A stretch of 64,000 nucleotides of DNA, taken from contig JAJACP010000003.1 in the NCBI GenBank assembly GCA_022601445.1, positions 1-64,000 on the forward strand, given 5' to 3'. Under the pieces are notes generated by a model. It ran no database searches. It saw only the letters and a program-made list of their open reading frames with translations, and was not told where the DNA came from. This DNA comes from Chlamydiales bacterium (GTDB lineage Bacteria; Chlamydiota; Chlamydiia; Chlamydiales; JAAKFR01). Each line of letters begins with the position of its first letter. Positions within the stretch are counted from its first letter, which is position 1. Made by a program: the position numbers and the translations under genes. Below, in pieces: positions 40,811-49,654 of the stretch.

Positions 40811-41526
40811 GATCGATGAGAGATCTCTTCTCGAATTTGGTGTTTAAGGGCTCGGTGGCGCATCCAACGTACCACAAACATATCGACAATTGGACCAATT
40901 GAGCGATTAAAAAAGTGGTACTTAGTTGCGCCTTTAGCGCGTTCTCTGTGATTCACGGGGACCTCTTTGATACGAAACCCTTCGATTTTAAAAAGAGCCG
41001 GCAAAAAGCGGTGCATTCCCTTGTACATCTTGATTTTCCTGAGCGCCTCTGCTCGGTAGATCTTCAAAGAGCATCCCGTATCGTGCATTTCGTCACGGCA
41101 GAGGCGGCTACGTACCCAGTTAGAGAGTTTGGAGACGATCCGTTTTTTCCAAGGATCACGCCGATTTACTCGCCATCCCACGACCAAATCACACTCAGTA
41201 ATCGCTGCAGTCAATTTAGGGATGTCAGCCGGGTCGTTTTGTCGATCGCCATCTAGAGTGATGATCAGCTCTCCTTGTGCGGCTTCAAAACCGGCTGCAA
41301 AAGCGGCTGACTGTCCAAAGTTGCGCGTGAATGTGAGCACGCGTAAGTAGGGCTTTTGTTGACAAAGGTCTTGCAGAATCAGAAGACTTTGATCCGTGGA
41401 GCCATCATCGATGCAGATCAACTCCCACGGCTCACCCAGCTCTTCCATGACCGGTTCCACTTCTGCAACTAGATCAGCAATATTTTCTTCTTCGTTTTTT
41501 ATGGGAATCACAATCGAATAACGCAT
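40807..41526 (-). CDS. Glycosyltransferase family 2, polyprenyl-phosphate type
   Basis: A 239-aa GT-A fold enzyme resembling DPM1/ArnC-type transferases that move a sugar from a nucleotide onto a lipid carrier. Motifs: SIVIPIKNEEENI, CIDDGSTDQS, TFTRNFGQSAAFAAG, TLDGDRQNDP (metal-binding DxD equivalent) and HRERAKGATKY. It lacks the C-terminal membrane spans of ArnC, having only the catalytic part. It overlaps lpxB by 4 bases, suggesting a linked role in lipid A or polyprenyl sugar modification. Confidence 0.88.
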   Translation of the reverse strand: MRYSIVIPIKNEEENIADLVAEVEPVMEELGEPWELICIDDGSTDQSLLILQDLCQQKPYLRVLTFTRNFGQSAAFAAGFEAAQGELIITLDGDRQNDPADIPKLTAAITECDLVVGWRVNRRDPWKKRIVSKLSNWVRSRLCRDEMHDTGCSLKIYRAEALRKIKMYKGMHRFLPALFKIEGFRIKEVPVNHRERAKGATKYHFFNRSIGPIVDMFVVRWMRHRALKHQIREEISHRS

Positions 41527-41527
41527 T

Positions 41528-42292
41528 CTACCTCAATAAATGTTCTATCCAGTTGGCTCCCTCCTCAAAAACAGAAGGAGCTGTTCCATGCCCTTTGTGT
41601 CCAATAGAGTGGGCAATTCTCAACTCAACATTCATATGGCGGGTGCGCCTCTCATGCGCCTTATCGCTTAGCTTTCGAATGAAGTGATAGCACGCATCGG
41701 TGCTGACCCGTTCATCTCGGTTTCCGATATAGAAGCGCAGGTGGTGGACGTGGGTCAGTGCGTCTATAAGGGTGTCCAAGTTGAGAGCCTGGGCGCGCAT
41801 TTTAACACGTTTGTTGTGTTCATCTGAAGTAAATTCGCTCAGAGCGTCCAAGCGAGTGAGAGGAGCGAATCCTAAAACAGTTTTGATTCGGGTCTCTCTT
41901 GCCGCCACATGAGTGGCGATAAACCCACCTCTTGAGAGGCCGCCAACGGCGATATGCTCGGGATCGATCCATTGTGATTCGATGAGCCAGCTTATCGAAT
42001 GGACGACTTCATCAAAAAAAGTTTCGAGCAGGTAATTTTCTTGGGCCATTTGATCGGCCCAGTATTGGATGGCGTGAAACTTATCGAATCCGGGACCATG
42101 ACCTGGGATGGTGATGGAAAAGACTCTTAAAGGGGCTCCTTTCAGCAAGGTAGCAGGAGAGCTGTAGGGTTCTAGCGTCAAGCTTTCCTCTCCTGAAAGA
42201 GCAAAATAGAAAAAAGCGGGGAGAGGGCCTGCTTCTGGTCCTAGACCTTGATAGACAATTTCTTGCCCGCTCGGGCTTGTGAGTGTTTTCAT
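41528..42292 (-). CDS. Alpha/beta hydrolase
   Basis: 254 aa from the ATG at 42292 (MKTLTSPSGQEIVYQ); no convincing ribosome-binding site, and a TTG further upstream is possible. GGLSRGGFIA gives the nucleophile elbow (GxSxG, here LSRGG), and the C-terminal SIGHKGHG likely supplies the catalytic His. Resembles prolyl-oligopeptidase-like or acyl-peptide hydrolases; substrate unknown. It lies one base upstream of the glycosyltransferase gene and so probably heads the operon. Confidence 0.8.
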   Translation of the reverse strand: MKTLTSPSGQEIVYQGLGPEAGPLPAFFYFALSGEESLTLEPYSSPATLLKGAPLRVFSITIPGHGPGFDKFHAIQYWADQMAQENYLLETFFDEVVHSISWLIESQWIDPEHIAVGGLSRGGFIATHVAARETRIKTVLGFAPLTRLDALSEFTSDEHNKRVKMRAQALNLDTLIDALTHVHHLRFYIGNRDERVSTDACYHFIRKLSDKAHERRTRHMNVELRIAHSIGHKGHGTAPSVFEEGANWIEHLLR

Positions 42293-42347
42293 ATGCGACC
42301 ATATATAAGTTTTATCCAATTAATATGGAAAAGCTTTTCATTATCTT

Positions 42348-42405
42348 ACTGTTCACTATTTTGTGCTGTTCATTTTATATTGAACAGTATATTCTGGTGA
42401 ACAGT
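42348..42405. promoter_or_regulatory. Nested inverted repeats upstream of the AbiEi-like gene (operator)
   Basis: Four copies of CTGTTCA or its complement are arranged as an outer pair ACTGTTCAC (42348-42356) and GTGAACAGT (42397-42405) and an inner pair CTGTTCA (42366-42372) and TGAACAG (42381-42387). They end 10 bases before the ATG, overlapping where the promoter must be. AbiEi antitoxins are known to repress their own operon through inverted repeats. Confidence 0.7.
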
Positions 42406-42415
42406 AGGAGAGTAT

Positions 42416-43144
42416 ATGAAGGGTCGATTTCTTGTAAATTCACACGAAGGCCTCCCGAAAGGGAATATCTATGCTGATAAGTCAGCGCTGGTTCTTGACT
42501 GGCTCTTGCGTAAAGAAAAGGGAGAAGAGAGCTTTTCTTTAAGGGATGTAGCAAAAGAAGTAGGAGTGAGTGTCGGTCTTGTCCAGCGGGTCTTTGGTAT
42601 CTTAGTAGCGCATGGGGTCCTAAAGACAGAAGGGGTAAGAACGGCTAAAGCATTTTTTCTTAAGAATTCCAAGCAACTTATAGAAGATTGGTTAGAGTCC
42701 TACAGTCTCTCAAAAAAATGTAAGATGAGGACCTATCGTTCTGGATTGTCAGGTAAAGCAGAGCTTCTCGACATCCTACAGAAGTCGTCGTTGAGCCATA
42801 AAGTGGTTTTGGCGCTTCATTCAGCAGCTGAGGTGTTTGGATTTAAAAACACTAACTTACACACTCTCGAATTATATCTGTTGGACACATCTGTCAGATC
42901 AGAAATTGAAGGTGTTCTTCAATTAGAGCCGCAAGAGAGGGGGTATGAAGTTTTACTGATTGAACCCTACTACAAAGCCTTGCTTAACTGTAGTGAAGGA
43001 TTATGCGAAAATGTGAAAGTGAGCTCTCTTCTTTTAACCTTTCTCGATCTTTATCATTTTCCTTTGCGTGGGAGAGAGCAGGCAGAGTTTATGGCACAAA
43101 ACGCACCAGAGCTAAAATGGATTTTCAAGAATGGTGCGTCGTGA
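42416..43144 (+). CDS. AbiEi-like antitoxin / winged-helix regulator
   Basis: 242 aa. The N-terminal winged helix (about 25-75, FSLRDVAKEVGVSVGLVQRVFGILVAHGVLK) is followed by a C-terminal region typical of the type IV AbiEi antitoxin family (ALHSAAEVFGF, LIEPYYKALLN, LLLTFLDLYHFPLRGREQAEFM). TAGGAG stands 8 bases upstream. The stop overlaps the next gene by 14 bases, so the two are translationally coupled. Nested inverted repeats upstream fit autorepression. The region is more A+T-rich than the core genes around it, consistent with acquisition. Confidence 0.72.
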   Translation: MKGRFLVNSHEGLPKGNIYADKSALVLDWLLRKEKGEESFSLRDVAKEVGVSVGLVQRVFGILVAHGVLKTEGVRTAKAFFLKNSKQLIEDWLESYSLSKKCKMRTYRSGLSGKAELLDILQKSSLSHKVVLALHSAAEVFGFKNTNLHTLELYLLDTSVRSEIEGVLQLEPQERGYEVLLIEPYYKALLNCSEGLCENVKVSSLLLTFLDLYHFPLRGREQAEFMAQNAPELKWIFKNGAS

Positions 43145-43598
43145 TGAAATATATAGCCAAGAAGACATCTTTATTTCTGATTTTCTAAAGTCGATAGGGC
43201 CATTAAGTTATTTGACATTAAGCTTGCAGACAACCTTAGGCTTTCAGACACACTCAAAAGAGATAGGCAAAGTTGTGTCTCCGGAGGCGTGGGTGTTTCA
43301 CAAGGGGCTTACGTTTGCAAGGCGGAAAAGTTCTTTGAAAGCGCTTAAAGATCTTTATGGAATTTGGTATGTGGTTACACAACTTGGAACTCTCTCCGAT
43401 CGTTCTCTTGTAGAATTTGGAGCTGTCGCTCAACAACACCCAAAGTGGTTTGCAACTTTTCGAAAGAATATTCACAATTGGATGGAAAATGCTTCGCCTG
43501 CTGAATGGTTTAATCTGGAAAGTCAAGACCCTTCAGGTCAACTAAAGAAACTCAGTTTCGAGCAGGCACTAAGAAAAGTTTTACAAAACAAGTTGTAG
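43131..43598 (+). CDS. Possible truncated AbiEii-type nucleotidyltransferase toxin
   Basis: 155 aa, second gene of the module. VVSPEAWVFHKGLTFARRKSSLKALKDLYGIWYV resembles the region after the nucleotidyltransferase core in AbiEii/GSU2403-like toxins (SPExxxxHKL..RR..KxxKDL). The catalytic GSxxxxxDxD part expected at the N-terminus is not present: only about 45 residues precede this segment. Either the toxin has lost its catalytic domain, leaving an orphan antitoxin, or this is a distinct small partner. The ATG and overlap with the antitoxin look natural. Confidence 0.55.
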   Translation: MVRRDEIYSQEDIFISDFLKSIGPLSYLTLSLQTTLGFQTHSKEIGKVVSPEAWVFHKGLTFARRKSSLKALKDLYGIWYVVTQLGTLSDRSLVEFGAVAQQHPKWFATFRKNIHNWMENASPAEWFNLESQDPSGQLKKLSFEQALRKVLQNKL

Positions 43599-43669
43599 TG
43601 GGATCACGCGTAGAATCTATCCGTAATGACAACGTTCACCCTTGACTCTGATTTAATTAGGAGCTGCCC

Positions 43670-43777
43670 ATGAGCGGCATAAAGTCTCCGTTTCGGGTCC
43701 CCGTTTCGGAGCAAGGCGACTGTTCTGGCCGAATCGAGCCCTTTTTTTATCGTCCCTTAACACTGCAGATGTTTTGA
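43670..43777 (+). CDS. Possible 35-aa small protein
   Basis: An ATG with TTAGGAG 7-8 bases upstream and a TTGACT box 27 bases upstream opens 35 codons (MSGIKSPFRVPVSEQGDC...). No family is recognised and the sequence shows no membrane segment. It occupies the gap between the AbiE-like module and pcnB. The only support is the ribosome-binding site. Confidence 0.25.
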   Translation: MSGIKSPFRVPVSEQGDCSGRIEPFFYRPLTLQMF

Positions 43778-43818
43778 ATAAAAGTATATTCAATTAATTT
43801 CTAGGCATAGAAGACGTT

Positions 43819-45027
43819 TTACTCTTCTGTTTTTTCTTTCTCACCCCTTTTGGTGAGGCGCTTCCAGTGTTCGTAGGTTTTGAAAAGCTCAGGATGAATA
43901 AGAGCCCGCAGCTTGAGGAAGGTGAGCACATAAATAAACCCTTTCTGCTTCACGATGCGGGTGCGTGGACGCCGCTTTTTATCGAGAGGTGTAAGTCGAT
44001 ACTGCATATGCAACAAGAAATGCGTGCGGAGGCGGATTTTGCGCGGAAAGTGCGAGTAGGGCTCAAATAATAACTCATGAATCAGCTCATCCGAAAGGGC
44101 CATCACATCCCCCACATGAACGGTTTTTCCCTCGTTCAAAAAGCGGAGTCGGATCTCATGCTCTAAAATCGGGTAGATTAAAGCTGCAGTCAGAATCGAA
44201 CGGTCTAAGGTTTGATAACGTCCCTTTACGTTCATTGAGTCCGCGGCGTTTAAATAAGCGTAAAGCTGGTCGCCCATCGGCTGCGAAAAATAGGCGTTGA
44301 GACGAGGAAAGAGTACCTCTAAGATTTTGGACTCGACCAAAAGGCGGAAAAAGGCTTCAGAAGCGCCAGATTCGAGCATCCGAAACATCTCTTCTAATAC
44401 GCGAGCAGAAGAGCTTTTTTTAATCTCATGACGGCAAATCTCTAGGGCTTCTAGTGCACCCGGATCGGCGTGAAATCCAAAACGAGCCCGGAACTTCTGC
44501 ATACGAATCATCCGCACAGGATCTTGCTTAAAACGGACAGTGGGCTCGCCAATCGTACGTAAATAATGCTCTTTTAGGTCTTCAAACCCACCGACATAGT
44601 CGATAATTTTATGGTCGAGGGGGTCGTAAAAGAGGCCATTAATGGTGAAATCGCGCCGCAGCACATCTTCTTCAGGTGTGCCCCAAATATTATCTTGAAC
44701 AATGAGCTCTCCATCAGTCGGATCGCCGGCTCGAAAGGTGGCAACTTCGATGATGTGCCGTCCAAAACGGATGTGAGCGAGGCGAAAACGGCGGCCAATG
44801 AGAAGACAGCTGCGTTGAAAAAGAGCTTTAATCTCTTCCGGCTTAGCTGAGGTGGAGATATCAAAATCTTTAGGCTTTTTGCGCATGAGCAAATCACGCA
44901 CGCCTCCGCCAACTAAGTAGGCGGTGTAACCGGCTTCATGAAGCCTTTCCAGAACCTGAAGGGCACGCGAGTCAATTAAGTCGTTGCGGATGTGGTGGTC
45001 GTCTGATGTATAGATTTTTTCTTGCAC
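43819..45027 (-). CDS. pcnB: Poly(A) polymerase / tRNA nucleotidyltransferase family
   Basis: 402 aa. The nucleotidyltransferase head is LVGGGVRDLLMRKKPKDFDISTSA (about 38-61, with the DxD metal pair), followed by GRRFRLAHIRFG and RDFTINGLFYD, and the RNA-binding domain with RFKQDPVRMIRMQKF. The basic C-terminus and RIAHIRFG-like segment favour PcnB over CCA-adding enzyme. Adds poly(A) tails that promote RNA decay. Synteny with chlamydial pcnB next to lpxB or glmM supports it. No upstream ribosome-binding site stands out. Confidence 0.88.
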   Translation of the reverse strand: MQEKIYTSDDHHIRNDLIDSRALQVLERLHEAGYTAYLVGGGVRDLLMRKKPKDFDISTSAKPEEIKALFQRSCLLIGRRFRLAHIRFGRHIIEVATFRAGDPTDGELIVQDNIWGTPEEDVLRRDFTINGLFYDPLDHKIIDYVGGFEDLKEHYLRTIGEPTVRFKQDPVRMIRMQKFRARFGFHADPGALEALEICRHEIKKSSSARVLEEMFRMLESGASEAFFRLLVESKILEVLFPRLNAYFSQPMGDQLYAYLNAADSMNVKGRYQTLDRSILTAALIYPILEHEIRLRFLNEGKTVHVGDVMALSDELIHELLFEPYSHFPRKIRLRTHFLLHMQYRLTPLDKKRRPRTRIVKQKGFIYVLTFLKLRALIHPELFKTYEHWKRLTKRGEKEKTEE

Positions 45028-45041
45028 GGGCAGAGACTATA

Positions 45042-46376
45042 TCAAATCACAACTTTATTGTGGATGTGTGGAAAGGCCTTTGTCGCAAAAAAAGTGTCGC
45101 GTAGAGCCGAGTAGGCCGTTTCATCGTAGATGGAGTCGAAGGTCTTTCGGTCATAATAGGTGTAGCTATACAACATTTTCCGTCCTCCGTACAGCGCGAT
45201 TTCTTTTTCTAATTCGGCTGTGAGAGCGGGCACAGAAAGGGGGCTCTGGGGGATTCCGTAAAGGCCCATGTTGACAAATTTTTCCTTTCCATAGTGGGGA
45301 GCTAAAATTTGAGGGGTCTTTGTCCCTTTGATTGGACAGAGCCAAATAGGAAAGATCTGTGTTTCTTGAGCAAAATGGGCAAAAACGTCCTCTACTTTCG
45401 GAGCGGGAGTATAAAAATCGTGCACGAAAAAGAGGTTTTCAGAAACTTCCTGGGGAACACGGTGCCAAATGCCGTAAAGGCGTTTGCTAGAGAGAGCCCA
45501 TCCAAAAAAGAGACGAAAAAGGAGGGAGGGATGCAAAGAGCGTAGGTGGATCTTGGGAATGCCGATATGCATGAGTAAACGGAGCATGGTGGGGATGCTT
45601 AAGACGTAGCGCCCCATCCAAAAGGCGCCTCTGTCAAGCCGGAAGAGGTACTCTTGGGTGTACATGGTCTCTTGTACGGGATGATTTTGTTTAAGGTGTT
45701 GAATGTACCAAGGTGACCAACTCCTATTCTGTCGAAAAAAAGGCCCTTTTGGATGGGAGCTCATATTCCCAGTAATGGCGATCCCTTTGCCGTGGTTAAA
45801 GGCAATCCCTTCGACAAAATCCTCTTTGTGCTCTGAGGTTAAAAGAGTGAGTAATTCTTTGACCGGGAGCGGCTGGTAGGTGAGGCAGACGTATTTTTGG
45901 GCAGGAATGAGGCGTATTTTAATGGCAGTGAGGACCCCGAGTGTGCCGTATGAACCAGATAGTCCGTAAAAAAGGGCGCTGTTTTCATCAGCCGAGGCCC
46001 GGATGCACTCTCCATTGCCTAAAACAACCTCATATTCAAGACAGATGTCACTCACTTGGCCAAATCGATGCGAGCTACTTTCAAGCGCCGCTCCCATGAC
46101 AGCTCCACCAACCGTAATCGAGCTGAACTCTGGGACGACAGGAGGGATGAGTCCTTTTTTAAGGGTCTCTTTACAAAGCTGTTGGAAGGTGACTCGGGGT
46201 TCAACAAAGGCCCAATCGGATTGGATGTCTAAAATGTGTGCAAAAGCGGAGAGGTCAAGGCCTTTTTTAGACCGCTTTCTCAAACAGTTTGAGGCGCGGC
46301 CGGCTGAAAAGCAAAGCTCTCCTTCTCTATTGTTTAGTTCATTTTGCAGGCTTTTTACACGGCTATCGTGGTTCAT
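45042..46376 (-). CDS. FAD-dependent oxidoreductase resembling eukaryotic delta-24 sterol reductase (DHCR24)
   Basis: 444 aa from the ATG at 46376, chosen because AGGAG lies 8 bases upstream. It follows DHCR24 along its length: FVEPRVTFQQLCKETLKKGLIPPVVPE (about 57-83), TVGGAVMGAALESSSHRFGQ, ICLEYEVVLGNG, SGSYGTLGVL, IPAQKYVCL, FVEGIAF, FPIWLCP, GLYGIP and LYSYTYYDRKTF near the end. The N-terminal membrane anchor of the animal enzyme is absent. DHCR24 reduces the side-chain double bond of sterols with FAD/NADPH. Chlamydiales do not make sterols, so host sterol modification is the simplest idea (inferred). It is divergent from glmM. Confidence 0.78.
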   Translation of the reverse strand: MNHDSRVKSLQNELNNREGELCFSAGRASNCLRKRSKKGLDLSAFAHILDIQSDWAFVEPRVTFQQLCKETLKKGLIPPVVPEFSSITVGGAVMGAALESSSHRFGQVSDICLEYEVVLGNGECIRASADENSALFYGLSGSYGTLGVLTAIKIRLIPAQKYVCLTYQPLPVKELLTLLTSEHKEDFVEGIAFNHGKGIAITGNMSSHPKGPFFRQNRSWSPWYIQHLKQNHPVQETMYTQEYLFRLDRGAFWMGRYVLSIPTMLRLLMHIGIPKIHLRSLHPSLLFRLFFGWALSSKRLYGIWHRVPQEVSENLFFVHDFYTPAPKVEDVFAHFAQETQIFPIWLCPIKGTKTPQILAPHYGKEKFVNMGLYGIPQSPLSVPALTAELEKEIALYGGRKMLYSYTYYDRKTFDSIYDETAYSALRDTFFATKAFPHIHNKVVI

Positions 46377-46454
46377 GGTGACTACTCCTGGAAAGAAATT
46401 CTTTTCTACTGTATCCTCCACGAAAAAGTACATGAAAAACGTATCCCCCTTTCT

Positions 46455-47825
46455 ATGAATCAACAATCTACGAAATTATTTGGTACCGATGGTGTGCGTG
46501 GGCGTGCCAATCATTTCCCCATGACGGTGGAGGTCGCACTGAAGCTGGGAAAAGCGGTAGCCAAAGTTCTGCGTCGTCACGATGGGAAGCACCGTGTCGT
46601 CATTGGAAAAGATACGCGTCTGTCGTGCTACATGTTTGAAAATGCTCTCATTGCAGGTCTTAACTCCATGGGTGTGGATACCTTAATGTTAGGCCCTCTT
46701 CCCACACCTGCGGTGGCCTTTATCACACGCGCTTACCGGGCAGATGCCGGAATTGTGATTTCTGCCTCTCATAACCCCTACTACGATAATGGGATCAAGA
46801 TTTTTACTGCAGATGGAGTGAAACTGCCGGATCGTGTGGAGCATGAAATCGAAAAGATGATTGCTGAGGAAGATTTTGAAGATGTTCCTGCTGACTGTGA
46901 TGTAGGAAAAAACAAACGGATCGAGGATGCGGGTGGTCGTTATATTGAGTTTGTTAAAGCAACCTTTCCTAAAGGCAAGACATTAAAAGGGATGAAAGTT
47001 TTTCTGGACTGTGCCAATGGTGCGGCTCATCGTGTGGCTCCTCTCGCTTTTTGGGAGCTCGATGCTCAGGTGACTGTCGTGGGCAATGAACCCGATGGGA
47101 TGAATATCAATCAAAATTGTGGCTCTCTTAATCCTGCACTCATCCAAAAAGGGGTGATCGAGAACCAGGCAGATGTGGGGATCGCCTTGGATGGGGATGG
47201 CGATCGCCTCATTATGGTGGACGAGAAGGGACATATCATCGATGGAGACACCATTTTAGCCATTTGTGCTCATGAGCTGAAACGGCTAGGAGAGTTGAAG
47301 AATAATCGCGTTGTAGCGACGGTGATGAGCAATATCGGTGTAGTGAAATACCTAGAATCTCATGGGATTGAGGTTTTTTTATCCAGTATTGGTGACCGGT
47401 ATGTGATTCAGGACATGATCAAACACCAGGCTTTTTTAGGAGGGGAGCAGAGTGGTCATCTCATCTTTCTAGATCATAATACGACCGGAGACGGCATTGT
47501 GTCGGCTCTTCAAGTTTTAAAAGTCATGATTGAAAGTGAATCCACCCTCTCAGATTTGGTTTCGAGTGTAAAAAAATACCCTCAAACGCTTGTAAACATT
47601 CCCATCCAGAAAAAGATTCCTCTGGAAACCAATCAGACCATTCAGCGCGCGATTCAGGAAGTGGAGGCAGAATTGAGCGATCAGGGAAGGGTGCTCGTAC
47701 GCTATTCCGGAACAGAAAATCTATGTCGTGTGATGGTAGAGGGGCCTAAAAAGCATCAAGTAGATTTGCTTGCGCACGCAATTGGAAGTTGTATCGAAAA
47801 AGAAATCGGAGAGGGAACAAAATAA
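46455..47825 (+). CDS. glmM: Phosphoglucosamine mutase
   Basis: 456 aa from the ATG at 46455 (MNQQSTKLFGTDGVRG); the longer frame lies in the divergent reductase's leader. Interconverts glucosamine 6-phosphate and 1-phosphate for UDP-GlcNAc synthesis (peptidoglycan and LPS). SASHNP supplies the phosphorylated Ser (about S105), DGDGDR the metal site and GEQSGH the substrate loop; RYSGTENLCRVMVEG ends the enzyme. The stop and the glmS start share one base (TAATG). Confidence 0.96.
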   Translation: MNQQSTKLFGTDGVRGRANHFPMTVEVALKLGKAVAKVLRRHDGKHRVVIGKDTRLSCYMFENALIAGLNSMGVDTLMLGPLPTPAVAFITRAYRADAGIVISASHNPYYDNGIKIFTADGVKLPDRVEHEIEKMIAEEDFEDVPADCDVGKNKRIEDAGGRYIEFVKATFPKGKTLKGMKVFLDCANGAAHRVAPLAFWELDAQVTVVGNEPDGMNINQNCGSLNPALIQKGVIENQADVGIALDGDGDRLIMVDEKGHIIDGDTILAICAHELKRLGELKNNRVVATVMSNIGVVKYLESHGIEVFLSSIGDRYVIQDMIKHQAFLGGEQSGHLIFLDHNTTGDGIVSALQVLKVMIESESTLSDLVSSVKKYPQTLVNIPIQKKIPLETNQTIQRAIQEVEAELSDQGRVLVRYSGTENLCRVMVEGPKKHQVDLLAHAIGSCIEKEIGEGTK

Positions 47826-49651
47826 TGTGTGGCATATTTGGATACATTGGCCCGCGTGAAGCCTCTTCTCTTGTCATAGAGGGAATTCATAAACTCGAAT
47901 ACCGGGGCTACGATTCTGCCGGTGTAGCTACCATTTGTGAGGGCACGCTTTTATCTGAAAAAACGGTCGGAAAAGTCTCTTGTTTAGAGGAGGCTGTTCA
48001 AGCAAAAAAATGGCACACGCACATGGCCATTGCTCATACCAGATGGGCGACACATGGAAAGCCCACCAAAAGGAACGCACATCCGCAACTGGATGGACAA
48101 GTTCGCTGTGCGGTTGTCCACAATGGCATTATTGAAAACCACGATGGGGTACGGAGTCTGCTTAAAAAACGAGGCGTGGGATTTTGCTCCGACACCGATA
48201 CCGAAGTCATTTCTCAACTCATTGGCTATCTGTATAAAGGAAATTTCCTCCGGGCGGTCCAGCGAGCACTTCCTTTACTCCAAGGCGCCTTTGCTATTGC
48301 TGTCATTCATCAAGATCATCCCAATGAAATTATATGTGCGGCAAAAGAGAGTCCCTTGGCCATTGGTTTAGGGCAAAATGAGATGTATGTGGCCTCGGAT
48401 GCCTCAGCTTTTTTAAAATATACGCGTCGCGTGATCTATTTAGGTGCTTCTGAGGTCGCTTTGGTCACGCAACATGGTGTGGAGGCGTTCGATTCCCGCC
48501 TTGAGCCGATTGAAAAAGAGAGTGAAGATCTTAATCAGATTGCCGAAGAGGTGAGTAAGGGGAGTTTTCAGCACTTTATGCTCAAAGAGATCAACGAGCA
48601 GCCTCAAACTCTGCAAAACGCTCTGCTCTCCCGCTTTAGCCGTGACTATGGAACGGCCACTCTCGATAATCTCAATTTCACAGACGATGAACTGCAAAAA
48701 ATCGAGCGGGTTGTTATTTTAGCCTGTGGGACTTCACTCCACGCAGGCATGATTGCAGCGTATATGATCGAGGAGATGGCGCGCATTCCGGTCGAGATCG
48801 AGATTTCCTCTGAGTTTCGCTATAAAAATCCAATCATTAAAGACAATACGTTGGCGATTGCCATTAGTCAATCGGGAGAGACGGCCGATACATTGGCTGC
48901 GATGCGCGAACTGAAAGAGAAAGGAGCAAAAATTTTGGGGATTTGCAACGTACAAGGTTCCACACTAGCTCGTGAGGTCAATAGCTGCCTCTTTTTACGT
49001 GCCGGTGCTGAGGTAGGGGTCGCGGCATCGAAAACGTTCACTAGCCAGTTAATCGTTTTGGCTCTTTTGACCTTGCGTTTGGGAAGAATGCGGCAGATGA
49101 GCCAGAAAGAGGGGGTCAAGTTCATCGATGCGCTCACGCTTCTTCCTACGCAGGTGATACAAGTGCTGAAAGGGAGCGAGCAGATTCAAGACCTCGCCCG
49201 AAAGTATGCTCAGTACGACAACTTCTTCTTTTTGGGCCGCAGATACATGTATCCAACGGCTCTTGAGGCGGCTTTAAAGCTCAAAGAGATTGCGTATGTG
49301 AACGCCAATGGCTATCCAGCTGGAGAGATGAAACACGGACCGATTGCGCTGATCAATGAGATGTGTCCGACAGTCGCCTTTTGTAGTGATACCTTCACCT
49401 TTCCTAAAATGCTCAGCAACTTGATGGAAATCAAAGCGCGCAGTGGGCTTGTGCTCGCGGTTGCGCCGGGGGGCTCTCCTGACATTGAAGCGATTGCTGA
49501 TGATGTGATTTGGATTCCGCCTACTTTGGATGAACTGGCTCCGGTTGCCTCTACCGTTGTTGGGCAGCTTTTTGCCTATTATGTAGCTGCCGAGAGGGGC
49601 ACGGAGATTGACCAGCCTCGTAATCTAGCTAAATCTGTAACGGTTGAGTAA
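47825..49651 (+). CDS. glmS: Glutamine-fructose-6-phosphate aminotransferase
   Basis: 608 aa. Makes glucosamine 6-phosphate from fructose 6-phosphate and glutamine, the first step toward UDP-GlcNAc. MCGIFGYIG puts the catalytic Cys at residue 2 (N-terminal after Met removal). The amidotransferase domain has RGYDSAG, THGKPTKRNAHPQLD; the isomerase domain has CGTSLHAG, ISQSGETADT, EVGVAASKTFTSQ and ends with LAKSVTVE. It overlaps glmM by one base, so the two are coupled. Confidence 0.97.
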   Translation: MCGIFGYIGPREASSLVIEGIHKLEYRGYDSAGVATICEGTLLSEKTVGKVSCLEEAVQAKKWHTHMAIAHTRWATHGKPTKRNAHPQLDGQVRCAVVHNGIIENHDGVRSLLKKRGVGFCSDTDTEVISQLIGYLYKGNFLRAVQRALPLLQGAFAIAVIHQDHPNEIICAAKESPLAIGLGQNEMYVASDASAFLKYTRRVIYLGASEVALVTQHGVEAFDSRLEPIEKESEDLNQIAEEVSKGSFQHFMLKEINEQPQTLQNALLSRFSRDYGTATLDNLNFTDDELQKIERVVILACGTSLHAGMIAAYMIEEMARIPVEIEISSEFRYKNPIIKDNTLAIAISQSGETADTLAAMRELKEKGAKILGICNVQGSTLAREVNSCLFLRAGAEVGVAASKTFTSQLIVLALLTLRLGRMRQMSQKEGVKFIDALTLLPTQVIQVLKGSEQIQDLARKYAQYDNFFFLGRRYMYPTALEAALKLKEIAYVNANGYPAGEMKHGPIALINEMCPTVAFCSDTFTFPKMLSNLMEIKARSGLVLAVAPGGSPDIEAIADDVIWIPPTLDELAPVASTVVGQLFAYYVAAERGTEIDQPRNLAKSVTVE

Positions 49652-49654
49652 AAA

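Noticed and set aside
43599-43818. Possible terminator or RNA in the AbiE-pcnB gap
   Set aside because: TCCGTTTCGGG...CCGTTTCGGA is a direct-repeat-like word, not a convincing hairpin; only a weak 35-aa frame was retained.
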